DNA from: Kibdelosporangium philippinense
GTDB taxonomy: Bacteria > Actinomycetota > Actinomycetes > Mycobacteriales > Pseudonocardiaceae
Direction: 5' to 3'
DNA length: 64,000 bases
Assembly (NCBI RefSeq): GCF_021390435.2
Contig: NZ_JAJVCN010000004.1
Coordinates: forward strand, 1,592,501-1,656,500
Below are positions 1 through 8,094 of this stretch, piece by piece. Numbering within the stretch: position 1 is the stretch's first letter; each line of letters begins with the position of its first letter. Under the pieces are notes generated by a model. The model was not told where the DNA came from and made no database searches. It was given only the letters and a program-made list of their open reading frames with translations. Made by a program: the position numbers and the translations under genes.

Positions 1-600
1 GAAGCCTTTGTCGGCCAGCAGGATCTGCCCGGAACGGATGAGGTGGTGGTTGCGCTCCAGCAATGCGGCGAGTACCTCGCGCTCGCCGAGCTTCGGGTTG
101 GCCAGGCACCACATGATCGGCATCCCGTCGCCCGCGCAGACCAGGTAGAGTTTCAGGCCCCAGTAGAACCGGGAATGCGCGGCGCAGTAGCCGTAGCCGG
201 CGTGCCCGGCCAGGTCCGAGCGTTTCACCGTCTCGCGCGACATGCCGCACGGAACGGGGGTGGCGTCGGCGATCCACACATCGTCGAACCAGGACGGGCA
301 ACACGCAGCCAGGACAAGAACCGCCTTGCACAGCAACGGATGGACGTTCTTGAGCCGCTTGTGGTAGCCGGACTGCTCCGGCAGGTACGGGAACATGACC
401 TGCCACTCGGCGCTGGAGCGGATATGCCGGATCCAGCGCCGCTCGCTGGGGTACCGCAGCAGCACCTGAGCCACGGCCAGGGTGATCAGCTCGCTGTCGG
501 ACAGCAACGGCCGACGGCCGCGTCCGGCGCGGGGTGGTACCACGTGATCGTCGATGAGCACGTAGAGTGCGGTCAGGAGGGTGTTCAGTTCTTTCGTCAC
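1..600 (-). CDS. IS982-family transposase, partial (C-terminus beyond window)
   Basis: Reading the minus strand from a GTG at 600 gives about 200 residues in the style of IS982-family transposases. The N-terminus has LTALYVLIDDHVVP followed by a basic GRGRRPLLSDSELITLAVAQ segment and a YPSERRWIRHIR stretch. The YLPEQSGYHKRLK motif and the first catalytic Asp in VWIADATPVPCG follow, and a second acidic region (LLADKGF) lies at the window edge. The gene runs off the left end, so its completeness cannot be judged. Its start lies inside a 13-bp inverted repeat. The plus-strand reading frame over the same bases has no recognisable protein features and is a shadow. Confidence 0.85.
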   Translation of the reverse strand, partial: MTKELNTLLTALYVLIDDHVVPPRAGRGRRPLLSDSELITLAVAQVLLRYPSERRWIRHIRSSAEWQVMFPYLPEQSGYHKRLKNVHPLLCKAVLVLAACCPSWFDDVWIADATPVPCGMSRETVKRSDLAGHAGYGYCAAHSRFYWGLKLYLVCAGDGMPIMWCLANPKLGEREVLAALLERNHHLIRSGQILLADKGF

Positions 601-623
601 ACATTGATCTTGAACACCCTCCT
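575..623. repeat. 13-bp inverted repeat spanning the transposase start
   Basis: AGGAGGGTGTTCA at 575-587 and its exact reverse complement at 611-623 flank the GTG at 600. In the transposase transcript the upstream arm contains the GGAGG-like ribosome-binding region, so the hairpin could hide the start from ribosomes. It could also be part of the IS end. No terminal inverted repeat could be confirmed because only one end of the IS is in view. Confidence 0.5.
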
Positions 624-976
624 CTCATGTCCGCGCCCCGGCCTCACTTCACGTGATCTTCACGGAATCAGTCATCTAGGGGGCCGCGGGCCCAGTGGTC
701 TATGGCGGTCGGCAGGCAGCACTAAATTTGAGACTACGGCCCTTGTTGATTTTAAAATGACGAAAATGCCTTCTAGGCCACGAAGGGAAGTGGCGTGGTG
801 GCTTTGCCGCGGTGCTTGGTTGCCGCGGTGCTTGGTTGCCGCCGCATACGGCGCCAGGTCGTTGCTGAGATCGTGAAGGCGGTCGGAGATGCGGTCGACG
901 ATCCACCTGGTCACCGCGCGCGACGCGCGTGAACTGCGGCCGTTGACCGTCGTTGAATGCTTGTTTCGCGGTTGCT
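624..976. other. Intergenic stretch with a 16-bp tandem duplication
   Basis: No convincing gene is seen here; open frames on both strands lack family features. At 805-836 the 16-mer TGCCGCGGTGCTTGGT occurs twice in direct tandem. The stretch separates the IS end from the DUF3817 gene and may be partly decayed sequence. Confidence 0.4.
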
Positions 977-1282
977 TTAGCTGATGGCGAGTTTGCCGCG
1001 CTTGTTCGCCCAACGCTCGAACAGGATTGTGCCAAATGGCGGGATGCTCGCGACCAACGCGAGGAAGGTTGTGCCGACGTCCCACCGTTGCGGGGTGCGT
1101 ACAAGCAGGGTGACGACGACGTAGCCGACGAAGATCACGCCGTGGATCGGTCCGAAGATTTGGACGCCGATTTCGTTCTGCACGACGACGTACTTGAAGA
1201 ACATGCCGATCAGCAGACCGGCCCAGGACACCGCCTCAGCGAACGCGAGGAGCCGGAAACGTCCGATTTGCGTCGAAAGCAT
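977..1282 (-). CDS. DUF3817 family small membrane protein
   Basis: A 101-residue protein with three hydrophobic segments: about residues 10-32 (LLAFAEAVSWAGLLIGMFFKY), 42-62 (FGPIHGVIFVGYVVVTLLV) and 70-90 (FLALVASIPPFGTILFERW). The arrangement, the conserved EAVSW, the PIHG pair in the second segment and the PFGTILFERW ending match the DUF3817 family, usually about 100 residues and of unknown function. The start is the ATG at 1282. It is a single gene between the IS region and the molybdenum hydroxylase operon, with 115 bp separating it from the end of that operon. Function cannot be inferred from context. Confidence 0.8.
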   Translation of the reverse strand: MLSTQIGRFRLLAFAEAVSWAGLLIGMFFKYVVVQNEIGVQIFGPIHGVIFVGYVVVTLLVRTPQRWDVGTTFLALVASIPPFGTILFERWANKRGKLAIS

Positions 1283-1397
1283 GCATCTTATTGTGCGCCG
1301 TGATCGCGATCACCAGCTCCCCGGGGTGGGACGCCGCTTGCATTAGTCGATGCGCAGGGCGCTGCTGGTCTGAGCGCCCGCGCATCGACTGGCTGGT

Positions 1398-3527
1398 TTA
1401 CATCAGTTTGTCTTGGGTGATCGGCAGATCGCGGATTCGTCTGCCGGTGGCGTGGTAGATCGCGTTGCCGATAGCCGCGGCTACGCCGGTGCCGGGGGTC
1501 TCGCCGAAGCCGCGTGCCCCTAGCGCTGTGCTGACCGGGTCTGGTTTGTCGACGAAGATCGCCTGGATGTCGGGCACGTCCGCGTTCACGGGGATCAGGT
1601 ATGTCGACAGGTTGGGGTTGACCACGCGCGCCGTGTGCCGGTCGTGCACGGTGTGTTCCATCAAGGCGTTGCCGATGCCCCAGGTGAAGCCGCCGATGAC
1701 TTGGCTGCGTGCGGTCTGGCGGTTCATTACGCGGCCGGTGTCGTACGCGGCGACCCCGCGGGTCACGCGGACCCGGCCGTAGCGTGGATCTACACGGACT
1801 TCAACGAAGACCGCGCCTGTGGTGTAGCCCCTGGTGTTGGTCATCGTGCTCGTGTTCTCGACCGGCGCGCCGTGCCTTGTCATGACCTCGCGGTAGCTTT
1901 CGCGGCGGGACCGGTCTGGGGAGAACAGGTACCCGTGCTGAGTGATGATCTGGTCCGCGGGCAGTCCATGCAGTGGTGACGCGGGATTCGACACGGCCAG
2001 CTGGATGACGGCGGTCCGCACGGCCAACGCGGCCGCGTTGACCGCGCCGGTGGTGCTCGCGATCGTTCCTGACCCGGCCGACATGGACCCAGGCGGGAAG
2101 TTCGAGTCGGCGAGTTCGACCCTGACCTGGTTCAGCGGCACACCGAGTGCGTCCGCGACAATCTGCGTGAAGACCGTGTACGTGCCCGTTCCGATGTCCT
2201 GGGTGGCCATCTGGCTCAGCACGGTGCCGTCCGGCGCCATCCTGACCATTGACGATGACGAGTTGTTGCCGCCATGGTCGTGTGCTTCGGTCGCCATGCC
2301 CCACCCGACGAACTCGTGACCGTCTCTTGTGGAACCTGGCTTGGGGTTGCGCCGGGACCAGCCGAACGCGTCGGCACCGAGCTTGTAGGCGTCGAGCAGG
2401 AACTTGCTCGAGAAGCGCTGGCCGGTGGTCGGGTTCACGTCGGTGTAGTTGCGTCTGCGCAGTTCGAGCGGGTCCATGCCGAGCTCGTAGCTCAGCTCGT
2501 CCAGCGCGGTTTCCAGTCCGAAGTGGGCAGTCATCTGCGGTGAACGCATGAACCGGGGCGTCGGAAGGTCGAGGCGGACTCCCAGTTGCCGCGTTTGAAT
2601 GTTCGGGCACGCGTAGAGCGACCTGCTGGAGAGGCTGAGGTTGAACATGTTCTCGCTGGTCCGGGACAGTTGCTGGGTGCTGACGTGAACCAGCGCGGTG
2701 AGCGTGCCGTCTCGTTTGGCGCCAAGGGTGATCTCTTGCTGGTGCTCGGCGCGGTGACTGACGATCGAGTACATGTGGGACCGCGCGAGCACTATCTTGA
2801 CGGGTCGCCCGAGCTGCCGGGCGATCGCGGCGTTGAGCAGCGAGTGCGGCCACACTGGTGACTTGGCGCCGAATCCACCGCCCAGATACGGCGCCAGCAC
2901 CCGGACATTGGTCTGCGGGATGCCGAAAGTCGTGGCGTAAGAGCGTTGGGCACCGACGACGCCCTGGCTCGTCTCGTGCACCGTCAGGCGATCGCCGTCC
3001 CACTGCGCGACTGACGCATGTGGCTCGATCGGATTGTGGTGGTGCGCCGGGCTCGAATAGCTCTGCTTGACGGTGACGTCGGCCGCGGCGAGACCCGCTG
3101 TGGGGTCGCCAACGATGACTTCCTGGTTCGCGGGCAGGTACACCTCGGACAACGCGTCGGCGATGACCGCTACCGGGGTTTGCGCGGCGTACGTGACCCG
3201 GACGAGCTCGGCGGCTTCCTGCGCTTGCTCGAGCGTCGCGGCGACACTAATGGCCACGATCTCGCCGTTGGCCTGGATCTGGGTTCCCTGCAACGGCATG
3301 CCCTGGCCGCTCAACCGGGGCGCGTTCTGGTGCGTGAACACCTCGACGACGCCGGGCACCGCGCGTGCGGCGGCGGTGTCCACCGCCGTGATTTGGCCAC
3401 GAGCGATCGTGCCCAGTGTCAGGTAGGCGTACAGCATGCCGGGCAGAGTGCGGTCGGCTGTGTACCGCGCGCCGCCGGTGACTTTCGCGTGGCCGTCAAC
3501 ACGTTCGACGGGCTGTCCTACGGTCAT
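1398..3527 (-). CDS. Molybdopterin-binding large subunit, xanthine dehydrogenase/PaoC family
   Basis: The 709-residue catalytic subunit of a molybdenum hydroxylase, which oxidises aldehydes or heterocycles with water as oxygen donor. It begins with the family N-terminus (VERVDGHAKVTGGARYTAD). It has the molybdopterin-contacting APYLGGGFGAK motif near residue 215. Near the C-terminus GARGFGETPGTG supplies the catalytic Glu of the GxGE motif. The order FeS, FAD, Mo subunit and the sequence style match the periplasmic aldehyde oxidoreductase PaoABC (YagTSR). Its ATG overlaps the stop of the FAD subunit by 4 bases (3524-3527), so the two are translationally coupled. No twin-arginine signal is seen here; export would be by piggy-back on the small subunit. 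The substrate cannot be told from sequence. Confidence 0.93.
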   Translation of the reverse strand: MTVGQPVERVDGHAKVTGGARYTADRTLPGMLYAYLTLGTIARGQITAVDTAAARAVPGVVEVFTHQNAPRLSGQGMPLQGTQIQANGEIVAISVAATLEQAQEAAELVRVTYAAQTPVAVIADALSEVYLPANQEVIVGDPTAGLAAADVTVKQSYSSPAHHHNPIEPHASVAQWDGDRLTVHETSQGVVGAQRSYATTFGIPQTNVRVLAPYLGGGFGAKSPVWPHSLLNAAIARQLGRPVKIVLARSHMYSIVSHRAEHQQEITLGAKRDGTLTALVHVSTQQLSRTSENMFNLSLSSRSLYACPNIQTRQLGVRLDLPTPRFMRSPQMTAHFGLETALDELSYELGMDPLELRRRNYTDVNPTTGQRFSSKFLLDAYKLGADAFGWSRRNPKPGSTRDGHEFVGWGMATEAHDHGGNNSSSSMVRMAPDGTVLSQMATQDIGTGTYTVFTQIVADALGVPLNQVRVELADSNFPPGSMSAGSGTIASTTGAVNAAALAVRTAVIQLAVSNPASPLHGLPADQIITQHGYLFSPDRSRRESYREVMTRHGAPVENTSTMTNTRGYTTGAVFVEVRVDPRYGRVRVTRGVAAYDTGRVMNRQTARSQVIGGFTWGIGNALMEHTVHDRHTARVVNPNLSTYLIPVNADVPDIQAIFVDKPDPVSTALGARGFGETPGTGVAAAIGNAIYHATGRRIRDLPITQDKLM

Positions 3528-4492
3528 CGCACGCCTCCTAGGTCTCGCAGGAGGCCGTCGAGTGCTCGTTGGACGAGCTCTACTTTGAACGCGTTGTGGT
3601 CACGGGTGACCGCGCCGCGAACGAGCGCACGTCCGGCTTCGGTGATTGTTGTGGTGGTGAGGGGTTTTCCGCGCAATGCTGTCTCTGCTTCTGGTGCGCG
3701 CCATGGCTTTGTCGCGACGCCGCCGAAGGTCAGCCGGATATCCCGGACTGTGTTGCCGCGCATGTCCAGCGCGGCTGCGACGGACACGACCGCGAACTCG
3801 AATGTCGCGCGATCACGCAGTTTGAGGTAACGAGACCTGGCCGTGAGCGGTGTCACTGGGATCTCGAACGCCGTGATCAGCTCACCGTGTCCGAGCACGG
3901 TTTCCCGATCCGGGGTGGCGCCGGGGACTACGTGGAAATCGGCGAATGGGATGCGTCGGCGGTCGGTCAGCACCACAGCGTCCACTGCTAGCAGAGACAC
4001 CGCCAGGTCTGACGGGTGTACGGCGATGCAGTGGTCGCTGCCGCCGAGGATCGCGTGACCGCGGTTCTCGCCTTCGAGCGCTGGGCATCCGCTGCCGGGC
4101 ACTTTCTTGTTGCACGCGGTTCCGCTGTCACGGAAGTAGCCGCATCTGGTCCGCTGCAGGACGTTTCCGCCGACCGCGGCCATATTGCGGACCTGCGGGG
4201 ATGCGGAGTTGAGCAGCGCCTCCGACACCACGGGCGCCGACCTGCGGATGGCCGGGTGCGCGGCGACGTCGCTCATCCGGGCCAACGCGCCGATCCGGAT
4301 CACGCCGTTGCGCTGGACGATGTCACCCAGTGGCAGGCCGTTGATGTCGATGATCGCGCCGTGGCTCTGCGCGCCGTCCTTCATCAGGTTCAGCAGGTCT
4401 GTTCCGCCCGCGATGAATCGTGCGTCGGGGTTCCCGGCCAGTCGCACCGCGTCGGCCACGTTACGGGGCGCGGCATACGTGAAGTTCCTCAT
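3524..4492 (-). CDS. FAD-binding subunit with [4Fe-4S]-type Cys insertion, PaoB family
   Basis: About 322 residues, the electron-transfer subunit of the molybdenum hydroxylase. The N-terminal PCMH-type FAD domain has the FIAGGTDLLNLMKDG motif near residue 30 and a second flavin-contacting stretch (NMAAVGGNVLQRTRC). The insertion that follows, with Cys in RTRCGYF, ACNKKVPGSGC and GGSDHC, is the pattern that binds an extra [4Fe-4S] cluster in PaoB and in 4-hydroxybenzoyl-CoA reductase. The C-terminal CO dehydrogenase flavoprotein domain follows. I place the start at 4492 because MRNFTYAAPRNVADAV is the family N-terminus and the ATG overlaps the stop of the FeS subunit (ATGA). A longer upstream frame exists but lies inside that gene. 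Confidence 0.9.
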   Translation of the reverse strand: MRNFTYAAPRNVADAVRLAGNPDARFIAGGTDLLNLMKDGAQSHGAIIDINGLPLGDIVQRNGVIRIGALARMSDVAAHPAIRRSAPVVSEALLNSASPQVRNMAAVGGNVLQRTRCGYFRDSGTACNKKVPGSGCPALEGENRGHAILGGSDHCIAVHPSDLAVSLLAVDAVVLTDRRRIPFADFHVVPGATPDRETVLGHGELITAFEIPVTPLTARSRYLKLRDRATFEFAVVSVAAALDMRGNTVRDIRLTFGGVATKPWRAPEAETALRGKPLTTTTITEAGRALVRGAVTRDHNAFKVELVQRALDGLLRDLGGVR

Positions 4493-5055
4493 TTCGCGGC
4501 ATCCTGGATCGCGGCGACGATGTTGGGATAGCACGCGCACCGGCAGAGATTCCCGCTCATCCACTCGCGGATCTCGTCAGCCGACTTGGTGTGCCCCTCG
4601 TCGATGCAGGCGACTCCGGACATGATCTGCCCGGACGTACACCCTCCACATTGGAACGCGTCGCGCCTGATGAACGCGGCCTGCAGCGGGTGCAGCCGGT
4701 CGCCCTGCGCCAGTCCTTCGATCGTGGTGATCTCGGCGTTCTGCCGCATCACCGCGAGAGTGAGGCAGGACTTGATCCGGCGCCCGTCGACGAGGACGGT
4801 GCACGCGCCGCACTCGCCCCGGTCACAGCCCTTCTTGGTGCCGGTCAGGTCGAGGCGTTCGCGCAGGGCGTCCAGCAGCGTCACGCGCGGTTCGACGGTC
4901 AACCGCTGGTCGCGGCCGTTCACCCGCAATGTGATGTCCACTGAGGACGAGCTTGGCTGGGCCGCGGCGGCAGGTGCTGCCGCCAAAGTCGCTGTGACGG
5001 CGGCACTTCCGGCCTTCAGCACGGTTCGCCGCTTGAACTCAGAGTCGGCAGTCAC
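4489..5055 (-). CDS. Tat-exported [2Fe-2S] subunit, PaoA family
   Basis: 188 residues starting at a GTG. The N-terminus has a twin-arginine signal (KRRTVLKAGSAAVTATLAAAPAAAA), so the folded complex is probably exported by Tat. The plant-type ferredoxin domain carries GCDRGECGAC plus a later Cys (SCLTL), and the C-terminal helical [2Fe-2S] domain carries CGGC and CRCAC. It is the first gene of the three-gene operon, followed by the FAD and Mo subunits with 4-base overlaps. The second-domain motif reads CGGCTSGQ where the paralogue at 45.6 kb has the usual CGYCTPGQ. Assignment to the family is secure; physiological substrate unknown. No XdhC/PaoD-type cofactor chaperone gene is adjacent. Confidence 0.92.
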   Translation of the reverse strand: MTADSEFKRRTVLKAGSAAVTATLAAAPAAAAQPSSSSVDITLRVNGRDQRLTVEPRVTLLDALRERLDLTGTKKGCDRGECGACTVLVDGRRIKSCLTLAVMRQNAEITTIEGLAQGDRLHPLQAAFIRRDAFQCGGCTSGQIMSGVACIDEGHTKSADEIREWMSGNLCRCACYPNIVAAIQDAAK

Positions 5056-5097
5056 TCAAACACTCCGGGGGCTCGTGGTGGATACGTCAACATAATG

Positions 5098-5113
5098 GCC
5101 CGGGAAACCGGGC
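5098..5113 (-). terminator. Short GC hairpin upstream of the PaoABC-like operon
   Basis: GCCCGG, a GAAA loop and CCGGGC form a 6-bp stem. It lies between the HNH remnant and the operon start. No clear U-tract follows, so a terminator role is weak. Confidence 0.25.
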
Positions 5114-5179
5114 GGCGCTGAGTTGGTGACAAACCGACAGCGAGAAGACAGCTGCCTTCCCTCTTGCGGCACTATCGCG

Positions 5180-5499
5180 TTATTGCTCAGAACGGCGGAA
5201 CTGGTACGGCTCGGGCGTTGTGGCGATAGCGCGGTTGGCGGGCGCGTGAAAGTCGGCCTCGTGCGGCTGTAGCGTGATGGTGAGCGACGACGGGCCTTCA
5301 GGTTTGTCCCATTTGGTCACATCGCGCCGGATCTTGGCCAGTTTCCGCGTTCCTCCGCCCCTTCGGGATCGGCGCGGATGACCTCACGGTTGAGGGCGTG
5401 CTTGAACTTGGTCAGGTTCCCGCAGTGCCCAGCGTCCAGCAGGTGAGGTCCGCGAAGTGGGCGAGGCTCGTGCAGGGTGATTGTCAGCTTTTCGCTCAT
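5180..5499 (-). pseudogene. Decayed DUF222/HNH (13E12-type) gene fragment
   Basis: The minus strand encodes NLTKFKHALNREVIRADPEG, followed after a frame change near 5345 by KLAKIRRDVTKWDKPEGPSS and LTITLQPHEADFHAPANRAI, with a stop at 5180. These two segments align in order with the middle of the DUF222/HNH pseudogene at 37.1 kb (TKFKRGLA, then VIRVDPEGAEQRRQLAKSER). The N-terminal DUF222 half and the C-terminal HNH domain are both absent. What lies between the ATG at 5499 and the conserved part (MSEKLTITLHEPRPL) is not clearly homologous. I call it a relic, not an expressed gene. Confidence 0.7.
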
Positions 5500-5602
5500 G
5501 TGTTCAGATTAACGGAAGGTTGTGTCAAGAAGCTTCACTGTATCGGGTGGTTTGGTTCGTGGTCGGGCTGGGCTGACGGCTTTTCTTGTGTCGCAATACT
5601 TC

Positions 5603-6094
5603 TTAGGCCTGGCGGGATCGTTGGTAGTGACGACGCGCCTTCATTCGGTTGCCGCAGACGGCCATCGAACACCATCGGGCGTTGTTGGCCTTGCTCCGGT
5701 CGATGAGGAACAGCTCGCACTCCGAGTTGGCGCACGGGCGAAGTTGCCCATGGCTCGTCGAATTGAGCCAATCCCAAGCCAGAACAGCCTGTGCCGCTAC
5801 AGAATCCGAGTCCAGTGTCCACTTGAGACCATTATCTGTCATGGCTGGAACGGCTCGGACGTCCGCAAGGAACCGTGCCAGCGACGACGCCCCGGCCTCG
5901 CCGCGGATCACCGCTTTCAGTGCGTCCCGTGCCTCGCGAAGGACGGCGGCGGGGTTGTCCGATGGAGACCGGCCCTGAGCGGCCAGCCAGGTCTCGGCGG
6001 AGTCGAGTTCGTCGCGGGGCGTGCCGTCGATCACCGGGGCGCTGTTGAGCAGCGCCAGCAACAGTGCCTCGTCGCGCCCGAGATCGCCAAGCAT
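5603..6094 (-). CDS. CGNR zinc-finger (ABATE-domain) putative transcriptional regulator
   Basis: 163 residues. The N-terminal two thirds look like the ABATE domain, a probable stress- or ligand-sensing region (for example SDNPAAVLREARDALKAVIRG). The C-terminal zinc finger is complete: CANSECELFLIDRSKANNARWCSMAVCGNRMKARR contains CxxxxC and CxxxCGNR, the metal site and signature of zf-CGNR. The ATG at 6094 has an AAGGAGG ribosome-binding site upstream. The gene is divergent from the alpha/beta hydrolase at 6182, and such regulators commonly control a divergent enzyme gene. A paralogue with the same arrangement lies at 50.8 kb. The ligand is unknown. Confidence 0.88.
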   Translation of the reverse strand: MLGDLGRDEALLLALLNSAPVIDGTPRDELDSAETWLAAQGRSPSDNPAAVLREARDALKAVIRGEAGASSLARFLADVRAVPAMTDNGLKWTLDSDSVAAQAVLAWDWLNSTSHGQLRPCANSECELFLIDRSKANNARWCSMAVCGNRMKARRHYQRSRQA

Positions 6095-6181
6095 GTCTAA
6101 CTAACCTCCTTGGACCCTGTTGACAGGTTATAGCACGCGTGCTTGGGTCTAACCATCAAACACACCTCAAAGGGGTTAGGG
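6095..6181. promoter_or_regulatory. Divergent promoter with CTAACC/GGTTA inverted half-sites
   Basis: Two inverted pairs with the same geometry are visible: CTAACC at 6101-6106 with GGTTAT at 6126-6131, and CTAACC at 6149-6154 with GGTTAG at 6174-6179. In both the half-sites start 25 bp apart. The second pair covers the hydrolase ribosome-binding region. The same half-sites occur in the promoter of the second CGNR/hydrolase pair, so they are candidate CGNR operators. Confidence 0.5.
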
Positions 6182-7054
6182 ATGACGCGTCACCGGTACG
6201 CCACCGTCAACGGTCACACGCTCTTCTACCGGGAGGCAGGCCCGGCCGACGGGCCGGTCATCGTGCTCCTGCACGGCTTTCCGACCAGCTCGTTCATGTT
6301 CCGCAACCTGATCCCCGAGCTGGCGCGGGACTATCGCGTGATCGCGCCGGACCACCTCGGGTTCGGCTACTCCGACGCGCCATCAGCCGACGAGTTCGAC
6401 TACACCTTCGACGCGCTGGCCGACCTGACTGCCGGGCTGCTCAAGCAGGTCGGCGTCGCCCGGTACGCGATCTACGTACAGGACTACGGCGCGCCCATCG
6501 GCTGGCGGCTGGCTCTGGGTGATCCGGCGGCTATCACCGCGGTCATCACGCAGAACGGGAACGGCTACGAGGCCGGGTTCATCGAGGACTTCTGGCGCAC
6601 GGTGTGGGATTTCCACCGTGAACAGACTCCGGAGAGCGAGGCAGGCGTCCGGCAAGCACTCACCGCCGACGCCGTGAAGTGGCAGTACCTGCACGGCGAA
6701 CCTGACGAGAGCCTGGTCAGCCCGGACACCTGGCACCACGATCTCGCTTTGCTCGCCCGCCCTGGCAACGACAAGGTCCAGTTGAAGCTGTTCGGCGACT
6801 ACGCCACCAACCCTCCGCTCTATCCGAAGCTGCACGAGTTCCTGCGCGCCAGCCGGGTGCCGGTGCTGGCGGTGTGGGGACGTAACGACGGCATTTTCGG
6901 GCCGGACGGCGCACGGGCTTTCGCCAGCGACCAGCCGGACGCCGAGATCCACCTACTCGATGGCGGTCACTTCGTGCTCGAGAGCCATGTCGAGGAGATT
7001 GGGCAGTTGGTCACCAGGTTCCTGGCGAAGAACGCACATATAGTCGGGTCGTGA
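6182..7054 (+). CDS. Alpha/beta-fold hydrolase, Asp-nucleophile type
   Basis: 290 residues. The fold is clear from HGFPTSSFMF after the third strand (oxyanion HG), the nucleophile elbow YVQDYGAPIGW with Asp at about residue 101, and the catalytic His in GGHFVLE near the C-terminus. An Asp nucleophile points to the epoxide hydrolase / haloalkane dehalogenase branch, not serine esterases. The exact substrate cannot be assigned. I choose the ATG at 6182 because AAAGGGGTTAGGG lies just before it and the family N-terminus (YATVNGHTLFYREAG) follows; an in-frame start 39 bases upstream would run through the putative operator. The stop overlaps the next gene's GTG (GTGA), so the two are co-translated. 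Confidence 0.85.
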   Translation: MTRHRYATVNGHTLFYREAGPADGPVIVLLHGFPTSSFMFRNLIPELARDYRVIAPDHLGFGYSDAPSADEFDYTFDALADLTAGLLKQVGVARYAIYVQDYGAPIGWRLALGDPAAITAVITQNGNGYEAGFIEDFWRTVWDFHREQTPESEAGVRQALTADAVKWQYLHGEPDESLVSPDTWHHDLALLARPGNDKVQLKLFGDYATNPPLYPKLHEFLRASRVPVLAVWGRNDGIFGPDGARAFASDQPDAEIHLLDGGHFVLESHVEEIGQLVTRFLAKNAHIVGS

Positions 7055-8094
7055 CGACGTATCTGATCACTGGCGCTGCCGGGTTCATCGGTGCCAACTA
7101 CGTGCACTTCCTTGTGGACAAGGAACCTGAAGCCGAGGTGATCGCGGTCGACTACCTCGGCTTCGCCTCGAATCTGGCGAACCTCGACCCGGTGGCCGAC
7201 CGGATCCAGTTCGCGGCCGTCGACATCGCCGACTACACGGAGATGCGCACGCTCTACGAGCGATACCGGCCGGACTACGTGGTCAACTTCGCGGCGGAGA
7301 GCCACAACGACCGCGCGATCGTGGATCCATCGTCGTTCGTGCGCTCCAATGTGACCGGTGCACAGGTGATGCTGGAGTGCAGCAGGAAAGTCCCGGTGAC
7401 CGCGCACCTGCACGTGTCCACCATCGAGGTCTACGGCGAACTGCCGCAAGGACAGCACTCCTTCACCGAGGCCAGCCCGCTGAACGCCAAAACCCCTTAC
7501 AGCGCGGCAAAAGCCGCTGGCGACCAGATGGTTCGTGCTTACATGCAGACGTATCCCGAGCTGGACATCCGGATGACGCACTGCGCCAACAACTACGGCC
7601 CGTATCAGCTGCCCGAGAAGCTCATCCCGCTGATGATCACCAATGTCCTGCGGGGCCGCAAAGTCCCGGTGTACGGCGACGGCTTGCAGATGCGCGACTG
7701 GCTGCACGTCCTGGACCATTGCCAGGCGATCCACACCGTGCTCAAGGCGGAACTCGGCCCGATTCCCGAGGGTGCCGCGACCGACACGGCGTTGCTGCCG
7801 ATCTTCGACGTCAGCGCCCGGCACGAGGTCAGCAACCTCGACATCGTCCGCCGCGTCCTGCGTGAGCTGGGCAAAGAGCCGGATGAATGGATCGAGCACG
7901 TCGCCGACCGGCCCAACCACGACCGGCGCTACCTGATCGACCCGTCGAAGATCGAGACCCAGCTTGGCTGGGCCCCGACCGTCGAGTTCGAGTCCGGCCT
8001 CACCGAGACCGTGGCCTGGTACGTCGACAACACCGACTGGTGGCAGGCCATTTTCAAGCAGAAGGGCGACCTGCAGGTCGACTGGTCTAAATAA
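7051..8094 (+). CDS. RmlB-like NAD-dependent sugar dehydratase/epimerase (SDR)
   Basis: 347 residues, closest in style to dTDP-glucose 4,6-dehydratase. The Rossmann TGAAGFIG loop is at residues 7-14, the VNFAAESHNDRAI stretch near 78-90, and the YxxxK pair at Tyr150/Lys154 (YSAAKAAGD). NNYGPYQLPEKLIP and the RDWLHVLDH segment are family hallmarks. The motif normally STDEVYG reads STIEVYG (residues 123-129), so the dehydration acid Asp is Ile. The usual partners (rmlA, rmlC, rmlD) are not nearby. The GTG start overlaps the hydrolase stop. Its 3' end overlaps the convergent LLM oxidoreductase gene by 8 bases. The product may be a dehydratase with altered chemistry or an epimerase. Confidence 0.8.
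   Translation: MTTYLITGAAGFIGANYVHFLVDKEPEAEVIAVDYLGFASNLANLDPVADRIQFAAVDIADYTEMRTLYERYRPDYVVNFAAESHNDRAIVDPSSFVRSNVTGAQVMLECSRKVPVTAHLHVSTIEVYGELPQGQHSFTEASPLNAKTPYSAAKAAGDQMVRAYMQTYPELDIRMTHCANNYGPYQLPEKLIPLMITNVLRGRKVPVYGDGLQMRDWLHVLDHCQAIHTVLKAELGPIPEGAATDTALLPIFDVSARHEVSNLDIVRRVLRELGKEPDEWIEHVADRPNHDRRYLIDPSKIETQLGWAPTVEFESGLTETVAWYVDNTDWWQAIFKQKGDLQVDWSK

Noticed and set aside
43..876. 277-residue plus-strand frame
   Set aside because: It is the complement of the IS982 transposase and has no protein features.
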